From Aminipila terrae (GTDB lineage: Bacteria; Bacillota; Clostridia; Peptostreptococcales; Anaerovoracaceae): DNA of 64,000 nt. The stretch covers positions 806,001 to 870,000 of the forward strand of contig NZ_CP047591.1 in the NCBI RefSeq assembly GCF_010120715.1. Direction: 5' to 3'. Positions 46,072-55,149 of this stretch are shown piece by piece (position 1 is the stretch's first letter; each line of letters opens with the position of its first letter). A model generated the notes under the pieces. It saw only the letters and a program-made list of their open reading frames with translations, ran no database searches and was not told the DNA's origin. A program made the position numbers and the translations under genes.

Positions 46072-46374
46072 AATATTTCTCTCCTTACTATCACATAGTG
46101 CCGGATTTTTTTCCTTGCACCAGATTCTAAACTTTATAATTTACTGTTCACATACTATCAATCCCTTATGAAGATATTATGGAGATTTAAAAAAATAAAG
46201 ATCCATTCACTTACTTTCAGTTGATGGTCCATTAAAGAGTTATTCATTTGACATATTCTGACGGGTAGTTTATTTTAAATACGTTATGTTATAATCAAGT
46301 CAGTTTAAAAATTTTAAAAATAAGACCCTTTAAAATTAAAGGTATACATATAGGAAATAACCAGAGGAGTATCC
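46072..46374. other. Divergent intergenic region between copZ and the transglutaminase gene
   Basis: Holds the copper-operon promoter on the minus strand and the transglutaminase promoter on the plus strand. Besides the direct repeat at 46165-46186 nothing else was recognised; no CopY-type TACANNTGTA box was seen. Confidence 0.6.
46165..46186 (-). promoter_or_regulatory. 11-bp direct repeat upstream of copZ
   Basis: On the minus strand ATCTCCATAAT and ATCTTCATAAG stand directly next to each other (9 of 11 bases equal), about 95-115 bp before copZ. The 11-bp period is that of OmpR-family response regulators, and such a regulator is encoded in the operon. Confidence 0.55.
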
Positions 46375-47570
46375 ATGAGCATATTTAGTAATATAAACTT
46401 AATAACAATTTTAATAATAGGTATCTTTGTAATGCCTTTGCTTACGGGCCTGTTGCACCCCATTTCAAGCAATAGAATACAGAATTCCTTCCTGTCCATA
46501 TTGAACAGTATTATTTTCATAATGGGCATTATTCTTTCATTTCACCTGGCAAGTGGCATTTTTTCCGGGAAGCAGGAGGGGTTCCCTGGGCTCATATATC
46601 AGCTTGTGCCTTCTGCACAAAACTGGCTTCTTCGTTACAGGCACGATATTGCAGCTTACATAATTGTCCTGTTTATTCTGCTTTCCATAATTGTCTGGCT
46701 TCTTGAAATTATATCAATTCCGTTATTCAGATATGGAATTGTTCCTTTGGCAGACAAACTGTCAGCTGGATTTAGCACCATGAGTAGCAGCTTGAAGCGT
46801 TTGCTTAGCGTAGGCTGGCAGCTGCCAAAGTCTGTTTGCATGGTACTGATTTTTGCTTTGCTGCTTAACTTTTATGCCAACTATATTAATAATCCCAATG
46901 CAGATAAATATATCAATCAATCTGCTGCCTATCAGGCTATTAATAAAAGCGTACTTCATCCCCTGTTAAATACAAATATGGTGAAAAAACTTCCTGTTCT
47001 TTTTAATGACTCTTTTAAGAAGGCTCAGGATGACTTTGTTGCCAATAACAATGACAGCAGTAATCCAAACTATTGGAAAGTGCCAGTTATAAAATATTTT
47101 AACGGAGTTACTCTTGACGAAGCCGTTAAATCAAATGCTGAAATAGACCAGAAGGCAAAAGACATTATCGGAACGGAAAAGGATGCAAAGAAAAAGGCTT
47201 ATCTCCTATATGACTGGATAAGCCAGAACATCCAATATGATAAAAATAAAGCAGCAGTCATTGTACAGAATGCTTCCCATGTGGACTCAGGTTCTATCGT
47301 TACTTTTGCCCAAAGAGAAGGGATATGCTTTGACTATTCATGCCTATATGTGTCCATGTGTCAGGCGGCAGGATTAAAAGTACGATTTGTAACAGGACTG
47401 GCTTATAATGGCTCTGAGTGGGGGATCATGCCTGGAATCAGGTATATTATCCAGAAGAGAAAAGGTGGATTAATGTGGATACAACCTTTGGAAATTCGGG
47501 ATATGACTATTTTGATAACTCGGATTTTTCTGCTAACCACAAGTATGATGTAGTTCAGGGAGAATGGTAA
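46375..47570 (+). pseudogene. Membrane-anchored transglutaminase-like protein, frameshifted near the end
   Basis: N-terminal half with about four membrane segments (within 1-180), then an external transglutaminase-like domain. The catalytic Cys lies in REGICFDYSCLY. The frame is then lost: one more G in the G5 run at 47420-47424 gives EWGDHAWNQVYYPEEKRW, with the catalytic His, then INVDTTFGNSGYD with the Asp, and a stop at 47568-47570. So the full triad is encoded and the lesion is one missing base. Without correction the His and Asp are lost. Divergent from the copper operon; no functional link is obvious. Confidence 0.8.
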
Positions 47571-47590
47571 AGAGTAAATTTATCTTATAA

Positions 47591-47621
47591 AAAAATTGCG
47601 GAGCAGTTCTCCGCAATTTTT
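47591..47621. terminator. Bidirectional terminator between transglutaminase and methyltransferase genes
   Basis: A perfect 13-bp stem AAAAATTGCGGAG / CTCCGCAATTTTT with a 5-nt loop, A- and T-tracts on the two sides, between convergent genes. Confidence 0.92.
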
Positions 47622-47637
47622 ATTTTTACCAGTATTT

Positions 47638-48453
47638 CTATCTGGCCACAGCACAGATAGTATTATTCTCTCCTGAAAAAGGACTGCCACATACATCATC
47701 AAAAAACTGTACTTTATTAAACCCTGCTTGTTTTAATTCCTTTAATAATGAATCCTTACTGAAAATCTGATTCCACATGTTATAACAATGACACTCATTT
47801 TCAGTAACTACAATGTATTGTTCCAGAAAAACCTGGTCGGCCTCATAATAAATATTCCGTTTAAGACATACATAAGGCAAAGGACTCCAAAACCCACTGT
47901 CACAGTATTCTATTTTTTGATTTTCTCCCCATAAAGATAACTGCGATTTTGTAAATCCATCAAATAATAAAATTCCACCAGGCTTTAATGCTTTTTTAAT
48001 TTTACAAAGCAGCATATGTCTGTCTTCAGGGTTCAGCACACCGAAATCACAATAAATTAAAGTTACTATATCAAATTGTTCCTGATAATCCAGATTTAAA
48101 TAATTTTCACACAGATATTCTATCTCTTTATTTCTCGATTCTGCTGCCTGTTTTGCATAATTTATAGATCTCCTTGAGAAATCTATGCCAGTTACCCTAA
48201 ATCCATGATCCTTAAACAATTCTGCATAAATTCCAGGTCCACAGCCTAAGTCCAGCAGTTTTTTGCCAGGAGCACTTTCAACCAATGCAGCAATCCATGA
48301 AGCAGATTGCTGAATAACACGGTGTTTTCTTGAAGCACCGTCAAAATCAGGGTTTAAATGGGCTTCCAGCATATTTTGAGAGATATATTGGTCATCCCAA
48401 AACTCAGATGAACTGGGAGCATAAAGCAGTGGTTTCTCTTTTAAATAATCCAA
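47638..48453 (-). CDS. Class I SAM-dependent methyltransferase
   Basis: 271 aa. Rossmann-type fold with motif I KLLDLGCGPGIYAELF, acidic Asp in VTGIDFSRRS, and motif IV-like VTLIYCDFGVL. Soluble, cytoplasmic. The N-terminal 45 residues are a variable cap and the C-terminal third likely sets the substrate, which cannot be inferred. Single gene, divergent from cooS. Confidence 0.88.
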   Translation of the reverse strand: MDYLKEKPLLYAPSSSEFWDDQYISQNMLEAHLNPDFDGASRKHRVIQQSASWIAALVESAPGKKLLDLGCGPGIYAELFKDHGFRVTGIDFSRRSINYAKQAAESRNKEIEYLCENYLNLDYQEQFDIVTLIYCDFGVLNPEDRHMLLCKIKKALKPGGILLFDGFTKSQLSLWGENQKIEYCDSGFWSPLPYVCLKRNIYYEADQVFLEQYIVVTENECHCYNMWNQIFSKDSLLKELKQAGFNKVQFFDDVCGSPFSGENNTICAVAR

Positions 48454-48647
48454 TATTTTTTATACATAACTCACCTTTTTTTCAATTAATTATCCTATAT
48501 CAATATACTCTGATTTCCAAATCTTATCAAGATGACTTCTCCTATCTGGAATTTTATCTAATTATTTTTATAACCAATAATTTCTAATAAAACTGACATA
48601 CTAACTAGTGAAATCACTTTTATACGAATATGAACCAGGAGGTTATT

Positions 48648-50561
48648 ATGTCAGAAAAAATTTCTAAAAACATGGCGGAACGGGTCAGTTTTCATGATTC
48701 AGTAGAAGAAATGCTGATTAGAATAAAAGAGGACGGTCTTTCCAGCGTATTCTCAAGATGGGATCCGCAAGATAAAATACGCTGCAACTTTTGTCTCCAG
48801 GGACTAAGCTGCCAGCTGTGTACTCAGGGTCCTTGCAGAATCAGTGAAAAATCTGGAGCTGACAAAGGCGTCTGTGGCATTGGTCCGGATGCCATGGCTA
48901 TGAGGAACCTGCTCATGAGAAATATCATGGGAGCCGCCACTTATGCCCATCATGCTTATGAGGCATTCAGAACACTGAAAGCCACAGGAGAAGGAAAAAC
49001 ATCCTTTACGATTAAAGATGAAAAGAAGCTTAAATGGATGTGCGAAAAAGTATCAATCGATACAACACAGGATATCCATGTACTTGCCGTGCAATTAGCT
49101 GAGTTTCTTGACAAAGAAATGAAAATTACACCAGATGAAAAGAGTGTAATGGTTGAAGTTTTTGCACCGGAAAAAAGAAAACCGATCTGGAGGGATTTAA
49201 ATATTTACCCTTCCGGAGTGGAACATGAAGTGGAGGTTTCAATTGCAAGCTGCCTGACCAATGTGGATGGTGACTATGTTTCTCTGGCCAAAAAGGCTCT
49301 ACGATTAGGTCTTTCTACTATTTATACTGCTCAAATCGGCCTTGAAATGGCGCAGGATATTTTATTCGGTACCCCAATGCCTCATGAAGTTGATGTGGAC
49401 CTGGGTATTATGGATCCAGACTATGTAAATATTGCCTTTAATGGTCATCAGCCCTGGGTTGGAGTTGCAGCCCTTCAGAAAGCTAAAATGCAGGAATATC
49501 AGGACATGGCTAAACGAGCAGGTGCTAAAGGCATCCACATAGTAGGTTCCATAGAAACCGGTCAGGAATTACTTCAGAGGTTTGAAGTAGATGATGTTTT
49601 TGTAGGATTAATGGGGGACTGGTTATCCATTGAACCATTCCTTGCAACAGGAACAGTTGATGCACTGGTTATGGAAGAAAACTGCTCCCCACCTGCAATC
49701 GATGAGTATGCAGAGAAATACCAGGTGGCACTGGTCAGTGTAAGTACTATCATTGGAGTGCCTGGAGTAAAACACCAGATGCCGTACTACCCTGCCAAAG
49801 TAGATCAAATGGCAGAACAGTGTATTCAGATAGCTATTGAGAATTTCAAGAGAAGACATGATAAAATCAAACCTTTGGTACCTCAGCATAAGACAAAGGC
49901 TATTGCTGGATTTTCAACGGAAGCAGTACTGGGGGCCATTGGCAATGATTTAGATACCCTTGTTGATGTCATTGCAAAAGGTCATATTAAAGGAATTGTG
50001 GCATTAGCAAGCTGTTCTACCTTAAGAAACGGCCCTCAGGATTGGAATACTGTAAATATCACTAAGGAATTAATTAAAGGGGATATTTTAGTTGTTGCAG
50101 GAGGCTGCGGAAATCATGCTCTGGAAGTTGCCGGCTTATGTAATTTAGATGCAATCAAACTGGCAGGTGAAGGCTTGCAATCCGTATGTAAAGCCTTAAA
50201 TATTCCTCCAGTGCTGAGCTTTGGTACTTGTACAGATACGGGAAGAATCTCTATGTTAGTTACTGCACTGGCGGATCACTTAAAAGTTGATATACCAGAT
50301 CTTCCAATAGCTGTTACTGCACCGGAATGGATGGAACAGAAAGCCACTATTGATGGATTATTTGCAGTGGCCTACGGTGCCTATACTCATCTATCTCCTA
50401 CACCGTTTGTAACAGGTGCACCAAACTTAGTAAAACTTGTTACGCAGGATGTGGAAAGTCTAACTGGAGGTAAAATTGCCTTAGGAGATGACCCTGTTGA
50501 AGCCGCAAAAGATATCAAAGCTCATATCTTAAAGAAAAGACTGGAAATGGGTTTAAAATAA
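48648..50561 (+). CDS. cooS: CooS-type CO dehydrogenase homologue lacking one C-cluster cysteine
   Basis: 637 aa from the ATG at 48648 (AGGAGG upstream), full length for the monofunctional CODH catalytic subunit, which cycles CO and CO2 at a Ni-4Fe-4S C-cluster. N-terminal cluster Cys: C46 and C49 (CNFC), C55, C58, C63, C76. C-cluster ligands by alignment of motifs: H267 (NGHQPW), C346 (ENCSPP), C456 (ASCSTL), C487 (GGCGNH), C528 (GTCTDTG). The sixth ligand, normally the second Cys of GxCCTG, is Glu303 in GSIETGQE, so this is a deviant form. C. hydrogenoformans CooS-V, which also lacks a canonical Cys, is described as carrying a different Fe-S-O cluster without CO activity and reacting with hydroxylamine. 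No cooC, cooF or acetyl-CoA synthase gene is nearby. Confidence 0.87.
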   Translation: MSEKISKNMAERVSFHDSVEEMLIRIKEDGLSSVFSRWDPQDKIRCNFCLQGLSCQLCTQGPCRISEKSGADKGVCGIGPDAMAMRNLLMRNIMGAATYAHHAYEAFRTLKATGEGKTSFTIKDEKKLKWMCEKVSIDTTQDIHVLAVQLAEFLDKEMKITPDEKSVMVEVFAPEKRKPIWRDLNIYPSGVEHEVEVSIASCLTNVDGDYVSLAKKALRLGLSTIYTAQIGLEMAQDILFGTPMPHEVDVDLGIMDPDYVNIAFNGHQPWVGVAALQKAKMQEYQDMAKRAGAKGIHIVGSIETGQELLQRFEVDDVFVGLMGDWLSIEPFLATGTVDALVMEENCSPPAIDEYAEKYQVALVSVSTIIGVPGVKHQMPYYPAKVDQMAEQCIQIAIENFKRRHDKIKPLVPQHKTKAIAGFSTEAVLGAIGNDLDTLVDVIAKGHIKGIVALASCSTLRNGPQDWNTVNITKELIKGDILVVAGGCGNHALEVAGLCNLDAIKLAGEGLQSVCKALNIPPVLSFGTCTDTGRISMLVTALADHLKVDIPDLPIAVTAPEWMEQKATIDGLFAVAYGAYTHLSPTPFVTGAPNLVKLVTQDVESLTGGKIALGDDPVEAAKDIKAHILKKRLEMGLK

Positions 50562-50581
50562 TATAAATTATGTTAACATTA

Positions 50582-50616
50582 AAAATAGTGGTTAAATTTA
50601 ATTTAGCCACTATTTT
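50582..50616 (+). terminator. Terminator of the cooS-type gene
   Basis: AAAATAGTGGTTAAAT and ATTTAGCCACTATTTT (one G-U pair) with a 3-nt loop and T-tract, 21 bp after the stop. Confidence 0.88.
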
Positions 50617-50716
50617 TTATATTTATAGACTACAAAATATAAAGTAGAATTTGATGTTTTACCATGATAGAATATATATATTTAAAATTATTTTTCCATT
50701 AATCTAGCCAAATATA

Positions 50717-51292
50717 TTGATATTAGGGGTGATAATCATAAGACACATACCAAATATTCTTTCAACATTCCGGATAATATTTTCGGTCTTATTGCTTTTT
50801 ATAAAGCCTTTATCCCTTTTATTTTTCACCACTTATATGTTATGTGGTATAAGTGATATATTAGATGGATATATTGCCAGAAAGCTGAAATGCAATAGCT
50901 CTTTTGGTGCTGCTTTGGACAGTATGGCAGATTTAGTCCTTACTTTCATTTTATTGATTATCTTTATTCCTATTTTTCCCTGGTCAAAATGGATGCTGTA
51001 CTGGATTGGTGCAATAGCCTCCATAAAACTGTTATCTCTCACTATTGGAATGATAAAATATCATACTTTTACTGCGCTTCATACTTATGCAAATAAGGCA
51101 ACTGGCCTTACCCTGTTTTGTTCTCCATTACTGTATAGTCTCTTTGGTTTACAACTAACTGCATCGTTAGCATGTATTACAGCAAGTGCAGCTGCTATGG
51201 AGGAACTAGGCATTATAACTATTTCAAAAGAATTGCAGCGGAACAGTAAAAGTATAATCTATCTAATGGGCTCTAAAAAACAAAAAATATAA
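50717..51292 (+). CDS. CDP-alcohol phosphatidyltransferase family membrane protein
   Basis: About 191 aa with about five membrane segments. The catalytic motif is complete: SDILDGYIARKLKCNSS, then GAALDSMAD, i.e. DxxDGxxAR-x8-GxxxDxxxD. The family joins a CDP-activated lipid or alcohol to an acceptor to make phospholipids such as phosphatidylglycerophosphate. Size and start (HIPNILSTFRI) resemble PgsA-like proteins; the true acceptor is not known. The start codon is unclear: the open frame begins at a TTG (50717), a GTG at 50729 lies within AGGGGTGAT, and at the best spacing only ATC or ATA occur. Confidence 0.83.
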   Translation: MILGVIIIRHIPNILSTFRIIFSVLLLFIKPLSLLFFTTYMLCGISDILDGYIARKLKCNSSFGAALDSMADLVLTFILLIIFIPIFPWSKWMLYWIGAIASIKLLSLTIGMIKYHTFTALHTYANKATGLTLFCSPLLYSLFGLQLTASLACITASAAAMEELGIITISKELQRNSKSIIYLMGSKKQKI

Positions 51293-51310
51293 CGTCTTAA
51301 ATGTTCATTA

Positions 51311-52675
51311 CTACATAGAAGTCTGATTTTTTATCAATCTTTTCTTGTTCCTCCTGAATGTAGATTTTGCTGCCATATATATTACTGAATATAAAATAAT
51401 GATGGCAATTCCTGCAATCAGTCCCGATATCTGATCTGGAATAAAGGGCATGCTCAGTATAATAATCACCATACTGATTAACGCAATCCACGAAGTATAA
51501 GGGAATCCAGGCATCCGGCATTCTCCTTTTGGCGGGCAGCCGAATTTCTTGCGTAAACGTAAATGACTGGCAATAATAACTGCATAAGTAAACAACAATG
51601 CAAATCCACCAGAACTTATTAAAAAAAGATAAACCTTAGGGAATACAAGCCCTATAGCCAGTCCCATTAACATGGCCACCCCGGAGAAAAAAATTCCTCT
51701 GTAAGGGACCTCTGTTGTATCTTTCAATATTTTTGGTGCATGTCCTTCATCTACAAGAGAACGCATCATTCTGCCAATTCCAAACATAGCCGCCAGCATG
51801 GTAGAAATGATGGCTGTTATCATAACCAGATTTAATACTGTACTTGCCCATCCGATTCCCTGGTTATTCAATGCAGCAACCATTGGACTTACTTCTTCAT
51901 TTATATCCGTTGAAGGAATAAGTGGCAAAATCAGAGCAATAGAAAGGATGTAAAACCCTACCAGGCAAAATACTGTGTAGTTAATAGCTTTTGGAACAAT
52001 TTTTCTTGGATTGTCTGTTTCCGATGAAGCTAACCCGATAACCTCGAAACCAGCATAAGCAAACATGACAACCAGCATGCTTCCTGCAATTCCCTTTATT
52101 CCTCCTGGCATAAAGGGTTCACTGGTCATTTGCCCTATTCCCACAGGAGGGCTCTTAACAAACACGCCAGAAATAAGCAGGAATGCTAGAACGATAAAAG
52201 AAGCAATAGCAAATAGCTTTACTGCTGCAAGTCCACTTTCCAATTTGCTTAACTTGTCTGCACCGAGTAAATTGAGAAGTGTAACACCAATTATAATGCT
52301 ACTGCCCAACGTAGGTATGGATATGTTTGTAAACCATCTGCCCACCAAAATAGACACAGCAGTTGCCTCACTGGACATGGCCAGTACCATTCCCGTCCAG
52401 TACACCCATCCCACAACGAAACCAGTTCCCGGTCCAAAGGCTTCTGCTGCAAAGGTCCGGAATGACCCGGAATGGGGATTGGCCACTGTGAGTTCTGATA
52501 AAGCTGCCAGTATAAGATACACTAATATACCGCCTAAAATATATGAAATTAAAACGGAGGGCCCTGCTGCATTAATAGCAACTGAAGATCCCACGAAGAA
52601 AGAACCGCCTACCACCGTACCTAATGCCATCATAGTGAGCTGCCATGCAGACAACCCTTTAGAGTCCTTTTCCAT
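51311..52675 (-). CDS. APC superfamily amino-acid permease
   Basis: 454 aa, 12 predicted membrane segments. The first has the hallmark GTVVGGSFFVGSSVAINAAGP of the APC superfamily (amino acid-polyamine-organocation). Conserved loop ELTVANPHSGSF and VVGWVYWTGM follow. Imports or exchanges an amino acid; the substrate is not determinable. It ends 18 bp from the convergent phosphatidyltransferase gene. Confidence 0.9.
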   Translation of the reverse strand: MEKDSKGLSAWQLTMMALGTVVGGSFFVGSSVAINAAGPSVLISYILGGILVYLILAALSELTVANPHSGSFRTFAAEAFGPGTGFVVGWVYWTGMVLAMSSEATAVSILVGRWFTNISIPTLGSSIIIGVTLLNLLGADKLSKLESGLAAVKLFAIASFIVLAFLLISGVFVKSPPVGIGQMTSEPFMPGGIKGIAGSMLVVMFAYAGFEVIGLASSETDNPRKIVPKAINYTVFCLVGFYILSIALILPLIPSTDINEEVSPMVAALNNQGIGWASTVLNLVMITAIISTMLAAMFGIGRMMRSLVDEGHAPKILKDTTEVPYRGIFFSGVAMLMGLAIGLVFPKVYLFLISSGGFALLFTYAVIIASHLRLRKKFGCPPKGECRMPGFPYTSWIALISMVIIILSMPFIPDQISGLIAGIAIIILYSVIYMAAKSTFRRNKKRLIKNQTSM

Positions 52676-52750
52676 AATACCCCTGCTTTCAATTAAAAAT
52701 ATCTTTTGTTAGTATCCCCCGACTTAAAGATATTATGGATTTTTTTTAAC

Positions 52751-53086
52751 TTATGATTTAATCGGTTGTATCTTTTTCTTCTTTGGTTTTGGAACAGGGA
52801 TGACTGGTTCCAACAATCTTATGATTTCCTTACTAAATTCAGCATTGTCGATATCCAGTACATAATGTTCTTTGGCCCCTTCATAAGGGAAATCTCTTTC
52901 TGCATCCTTCATCTGCTCACTGATACAATCAAGAATTTTTACAAAAACTGTATTATCACAAACCAGCAGAATCGGTTTATCGTTTATATAAACCATGTAC
53001 TCCCCAAACATTTTACGGTATCTTACCGCCCCCACACCAGCGATTTGTTCACAAATATATTCGACAAAATCAACACTCGTAGCCAT
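52751..53086 (-). CDS. TfoX N-terminal-domain-like protein
   Basis: 111 aa. The segment VEYICEQIAGVGAVRYRKMFGEYMVYINDKP fits the TfoX N-terminal domain fold (RxxMFGxxxxY), followed by a Lys/Pro-rich tail. In gamma-proteobacteria TfoX controls competence, but small stand-alone domains in Firmicutes have no known role. GGTGGTG lies before the ATG. Confidence 0.82.
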   Translation of the reverse strand: MATSVDFVEYICEQIAGVGAVRYRKMFGEYMVYINDKPILLVCDNTVFVKILDCISEQMKDAERDFPYEGAKEHYVLDIDNAEFSKEIIRLLEPVIPVPKPKKKKIQPIKS

Positions 53087-53591
53087 ATTACACCACCCAC
53101 CTTATTATTTTACCAATTAAAATCAATTATTTTGAAATAAACTCTGTGCTTCTTAATTATTCATTTTAACATCTTATATTGGCATTTTGAATCAACATTT
53201 AAAAATAAAAGTAGTGGCTATGGAAAATGATATTTCTATTCTAGATAGACAAGATAAGTTGGCTTTATTGCTTATACGATTGTTGCTACCGTGATTATGC
53301 TTTTTATTTAATTCCCGGTAGCTTTTTGTATCTTTACCCATTAGTTTTGACACATTGTTAGCTTTTTTATTGAAATAGCTACCATAAAGTTTCAGCTTTC
53401 ATAAAATACGGTAGCATTTGACAAAAATGCTACCGTAGATTTTGTTTTTTATAATTATAAGAGCAAAAAACTTATTCTCTTATAATTTCGTTGTCCCACA
53501 CTTCGTTAAATTATATTTATGTTTTTCACTCTCCTATTCAGAATTTGGTGGCCTGAGTTTGGCTGTCTAATCATCCTGATTTGCATAAAAA
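53087..53591. other. 500-bp gene-free region with GCTACC/GGTAGC hairpins
   Basis: No convincing gene; the longest small frame starts near 53221 (24 aa). Copies of GCTACC or its complement recur at 53285, 53317, 53378, 53410 and 53430. TACGGTAGCATTT (53407-53419) and AAATGCTACCGTA (53425-53437) form a 13-bp stem with a 5-nt loop, followed by T-rich DNA, so it could terminate a short RNA. GCTACCG (53285) and CGGTAGC (53316) could form a second stem. A small RNA or decayed element is possible. Confidence 0.45.
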
Positions 53592-53636
53592 AAAGGAGCT
53601 GTTGCAAAATATCAGTCATTTTGCAGCAGCTTCTTT
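53592..53636 (-). terminator. Terminator of the amino-acid permease gene
   Basis: On the minus strand AAGCTGCTGCAAAAT pairs with ATTTTGCAACAGCTC (about 19 pairs in all with wobbles), followed by eight T. Confidence 0.88.
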
Positions 53637-53691
53637 GAAAAATACATTTAACTTTAATTGCGCAATTCATTAGTCCACACACTTTAGACTA

Positions 53692-55137
53692 TTATTCAGT
53701 TGTCTTATTCTTTTTCTTATAATAAATATCATACCCAATCCACATTATAGCGAATGCCGGTACAAAAGCAAACAGTTGTCCCATATTGCCCGGTAAGAAC
53801 ACAAAGGACAGCATCATTGCCAGATTGGTAAATAAACCGATATACGACATATATGGGAACCCGAACATCTTGAATTTTAAATCTTCCAGCTGTCCACCAG
53901 ATGCAATATACTGCTTTCTGAATCGTATCTGGGAAAGACAGATGCATGCCCAGTTTATCATGCCGGCTAGGCTGGATATGGATAATAACACCAATGCAAT
54001 TACTGCAGGCTGATAAACAGAGGTTAATTGGTATAAGCAAACAATAATCATAGTAAAAATTAAAGCATTCCTAGGTACTCCGCTCTTGGTTACTTTAGCA
54101 AGAGCCTTTGGTGCCTGACCTTCATTTGCCATACCGAATAATAATCTCATGCAAGAGTAAAGCAATGAATTACCGCAAGATAATGCTGCAGTGATAACGA
54201 CAAAGTTCATCACATCGGATGCAAATCCAAAGCCTGCATTCTGCAGAGTCAGAACAAATGGGCTTTCTTGAAATTCAACACCAACAAAGCTCTTCCATGG
54301 TAAAGTCAGTACTAATATAAATATAGAACCTACATAGAAAATTAACGTTCTATATGCTGTGTTATTTATAGATTTCTTTAACTGTTGTTCTGGCTGTGAG
54401 CTTTCCCCAGCAGTCAATCCGATAATTTCCGTACCATTATAGGAAAATGCAACGGTAATAAATGCTGTTGCAATTGCTGCAAAGGATGTTGGGAATAAAG
54501 AGCCGTCCACTACAAGATTGCCAAACCCTACCTGAGTTGCTCCTCCTGTACCTAGAATTCCCGTTATTTCACATATACCGATTATAATAAACAACAGAAT
54601 AGCTACTACCTTAATACTGCAAAACCAGAATTCGGCTTCTCCGAAGAACTTAACTGCAAATATATTCAAAGCTACGAATATAACTGCAAATATCGTTCCC
54701 CATACCCAGACCGGTACAATTTCAGGACTTACCCACTTCGCCATCATTTGCCCTGAAATAACCAGTTCAAATGGAATAGAAATTGCGAAATTCAGCCAGT
54801 AAAACCACCCTACGCTAAAACCTGCTCCAGGTGAAATGAATTTGGTAGCATAAGCTTGGAATGAACCTGCCACCGGCATAAATACTGCCATTTCTCCTAA
54901 ACATCTCATAGTAATAAACATAATTACGCCTGTAAGAGCATAAACAAGAACTGCACCCAGGGGACCTGCCTGGGAAATTGAATAGCCAGAGCCTACAAAC
55001 AAACCGGTTCCGATTACTCCACCAATAGAAATCATGAATAAGTGCCGGCCCTTTAAGTCTCGTTTTAACTTTGAGCCTTTTTCTTCAAGGTCTTTTTTGA
55101 TTTCAAATACATCATCTTTGCTAATTTGATTCTCCAT
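53692..55137 (-). CDS. Amino-acid permease, AAT/APC family
   Basis: About 481 aa, 12 membrane segments. Typical starts: LKGRHLFMISIGGVIGTGLFVGSGY and AVFMPVAGSFQAYA, seen in the amino-acid transporter (AAT) family for Lys, Arg, His or aromatic amino acids. The substrate is unclear. The SD AAGGAG stands before two in-frame ATGs; the second (55137) is better spaced than the first (55149). Its own terminator follows. No lysine riboswitch or T-box was recognised upstream. Confidence 0.88.
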   Translation of the reverse strand: MENQISKDDVFEIKKDLEEKGSKLKRDLKGRHLFMISIGGVIGTGLFVGSGYSISQAGPLGAVLVYALTGVIMFITMRCLGEMAVFMPVAGSFQAYATKFISPGAGFSVGWFYWLNFAISIPFELVISGQMMAKWVSPEIVPVWVWGTIFAVIFVALNIFAVKFFGEAEFWFCSIKVVAILLFIIIGICEITGILGTGGATQVGFGNLVVDGSLFPTSFAAIATAFITVAFSYNGTEIIGLTAGESSQPEQQLKKSINNTAYRTLIFYVGSIFILVLTLPWKSFVGVEFQESPFVLTLQNAGFGFASDVMNFVVITAALSCGNSLLYSCMRLLFGMANEGQAPKALAKVTKSGVPRNALIFTMIIVCLYQLTSVYQPAVIALVLLSISSLAGMINWACICLSQIRFRKQYIASGGQLEDLKFKMFGFPYMSYIGLFTNLAMMLSFVFLPGNMGQLFAFVPAFAIMWIGYDIYYKKKNKTTE

Positions 55138-55149
55138 CTTATTCCACAT

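Noticed and set aside
53221..53295. Small 24-aa frame in the gene-free region
   Set aside because: No ribosome-binding site, no family resemblance; cannot be supported as a gene.
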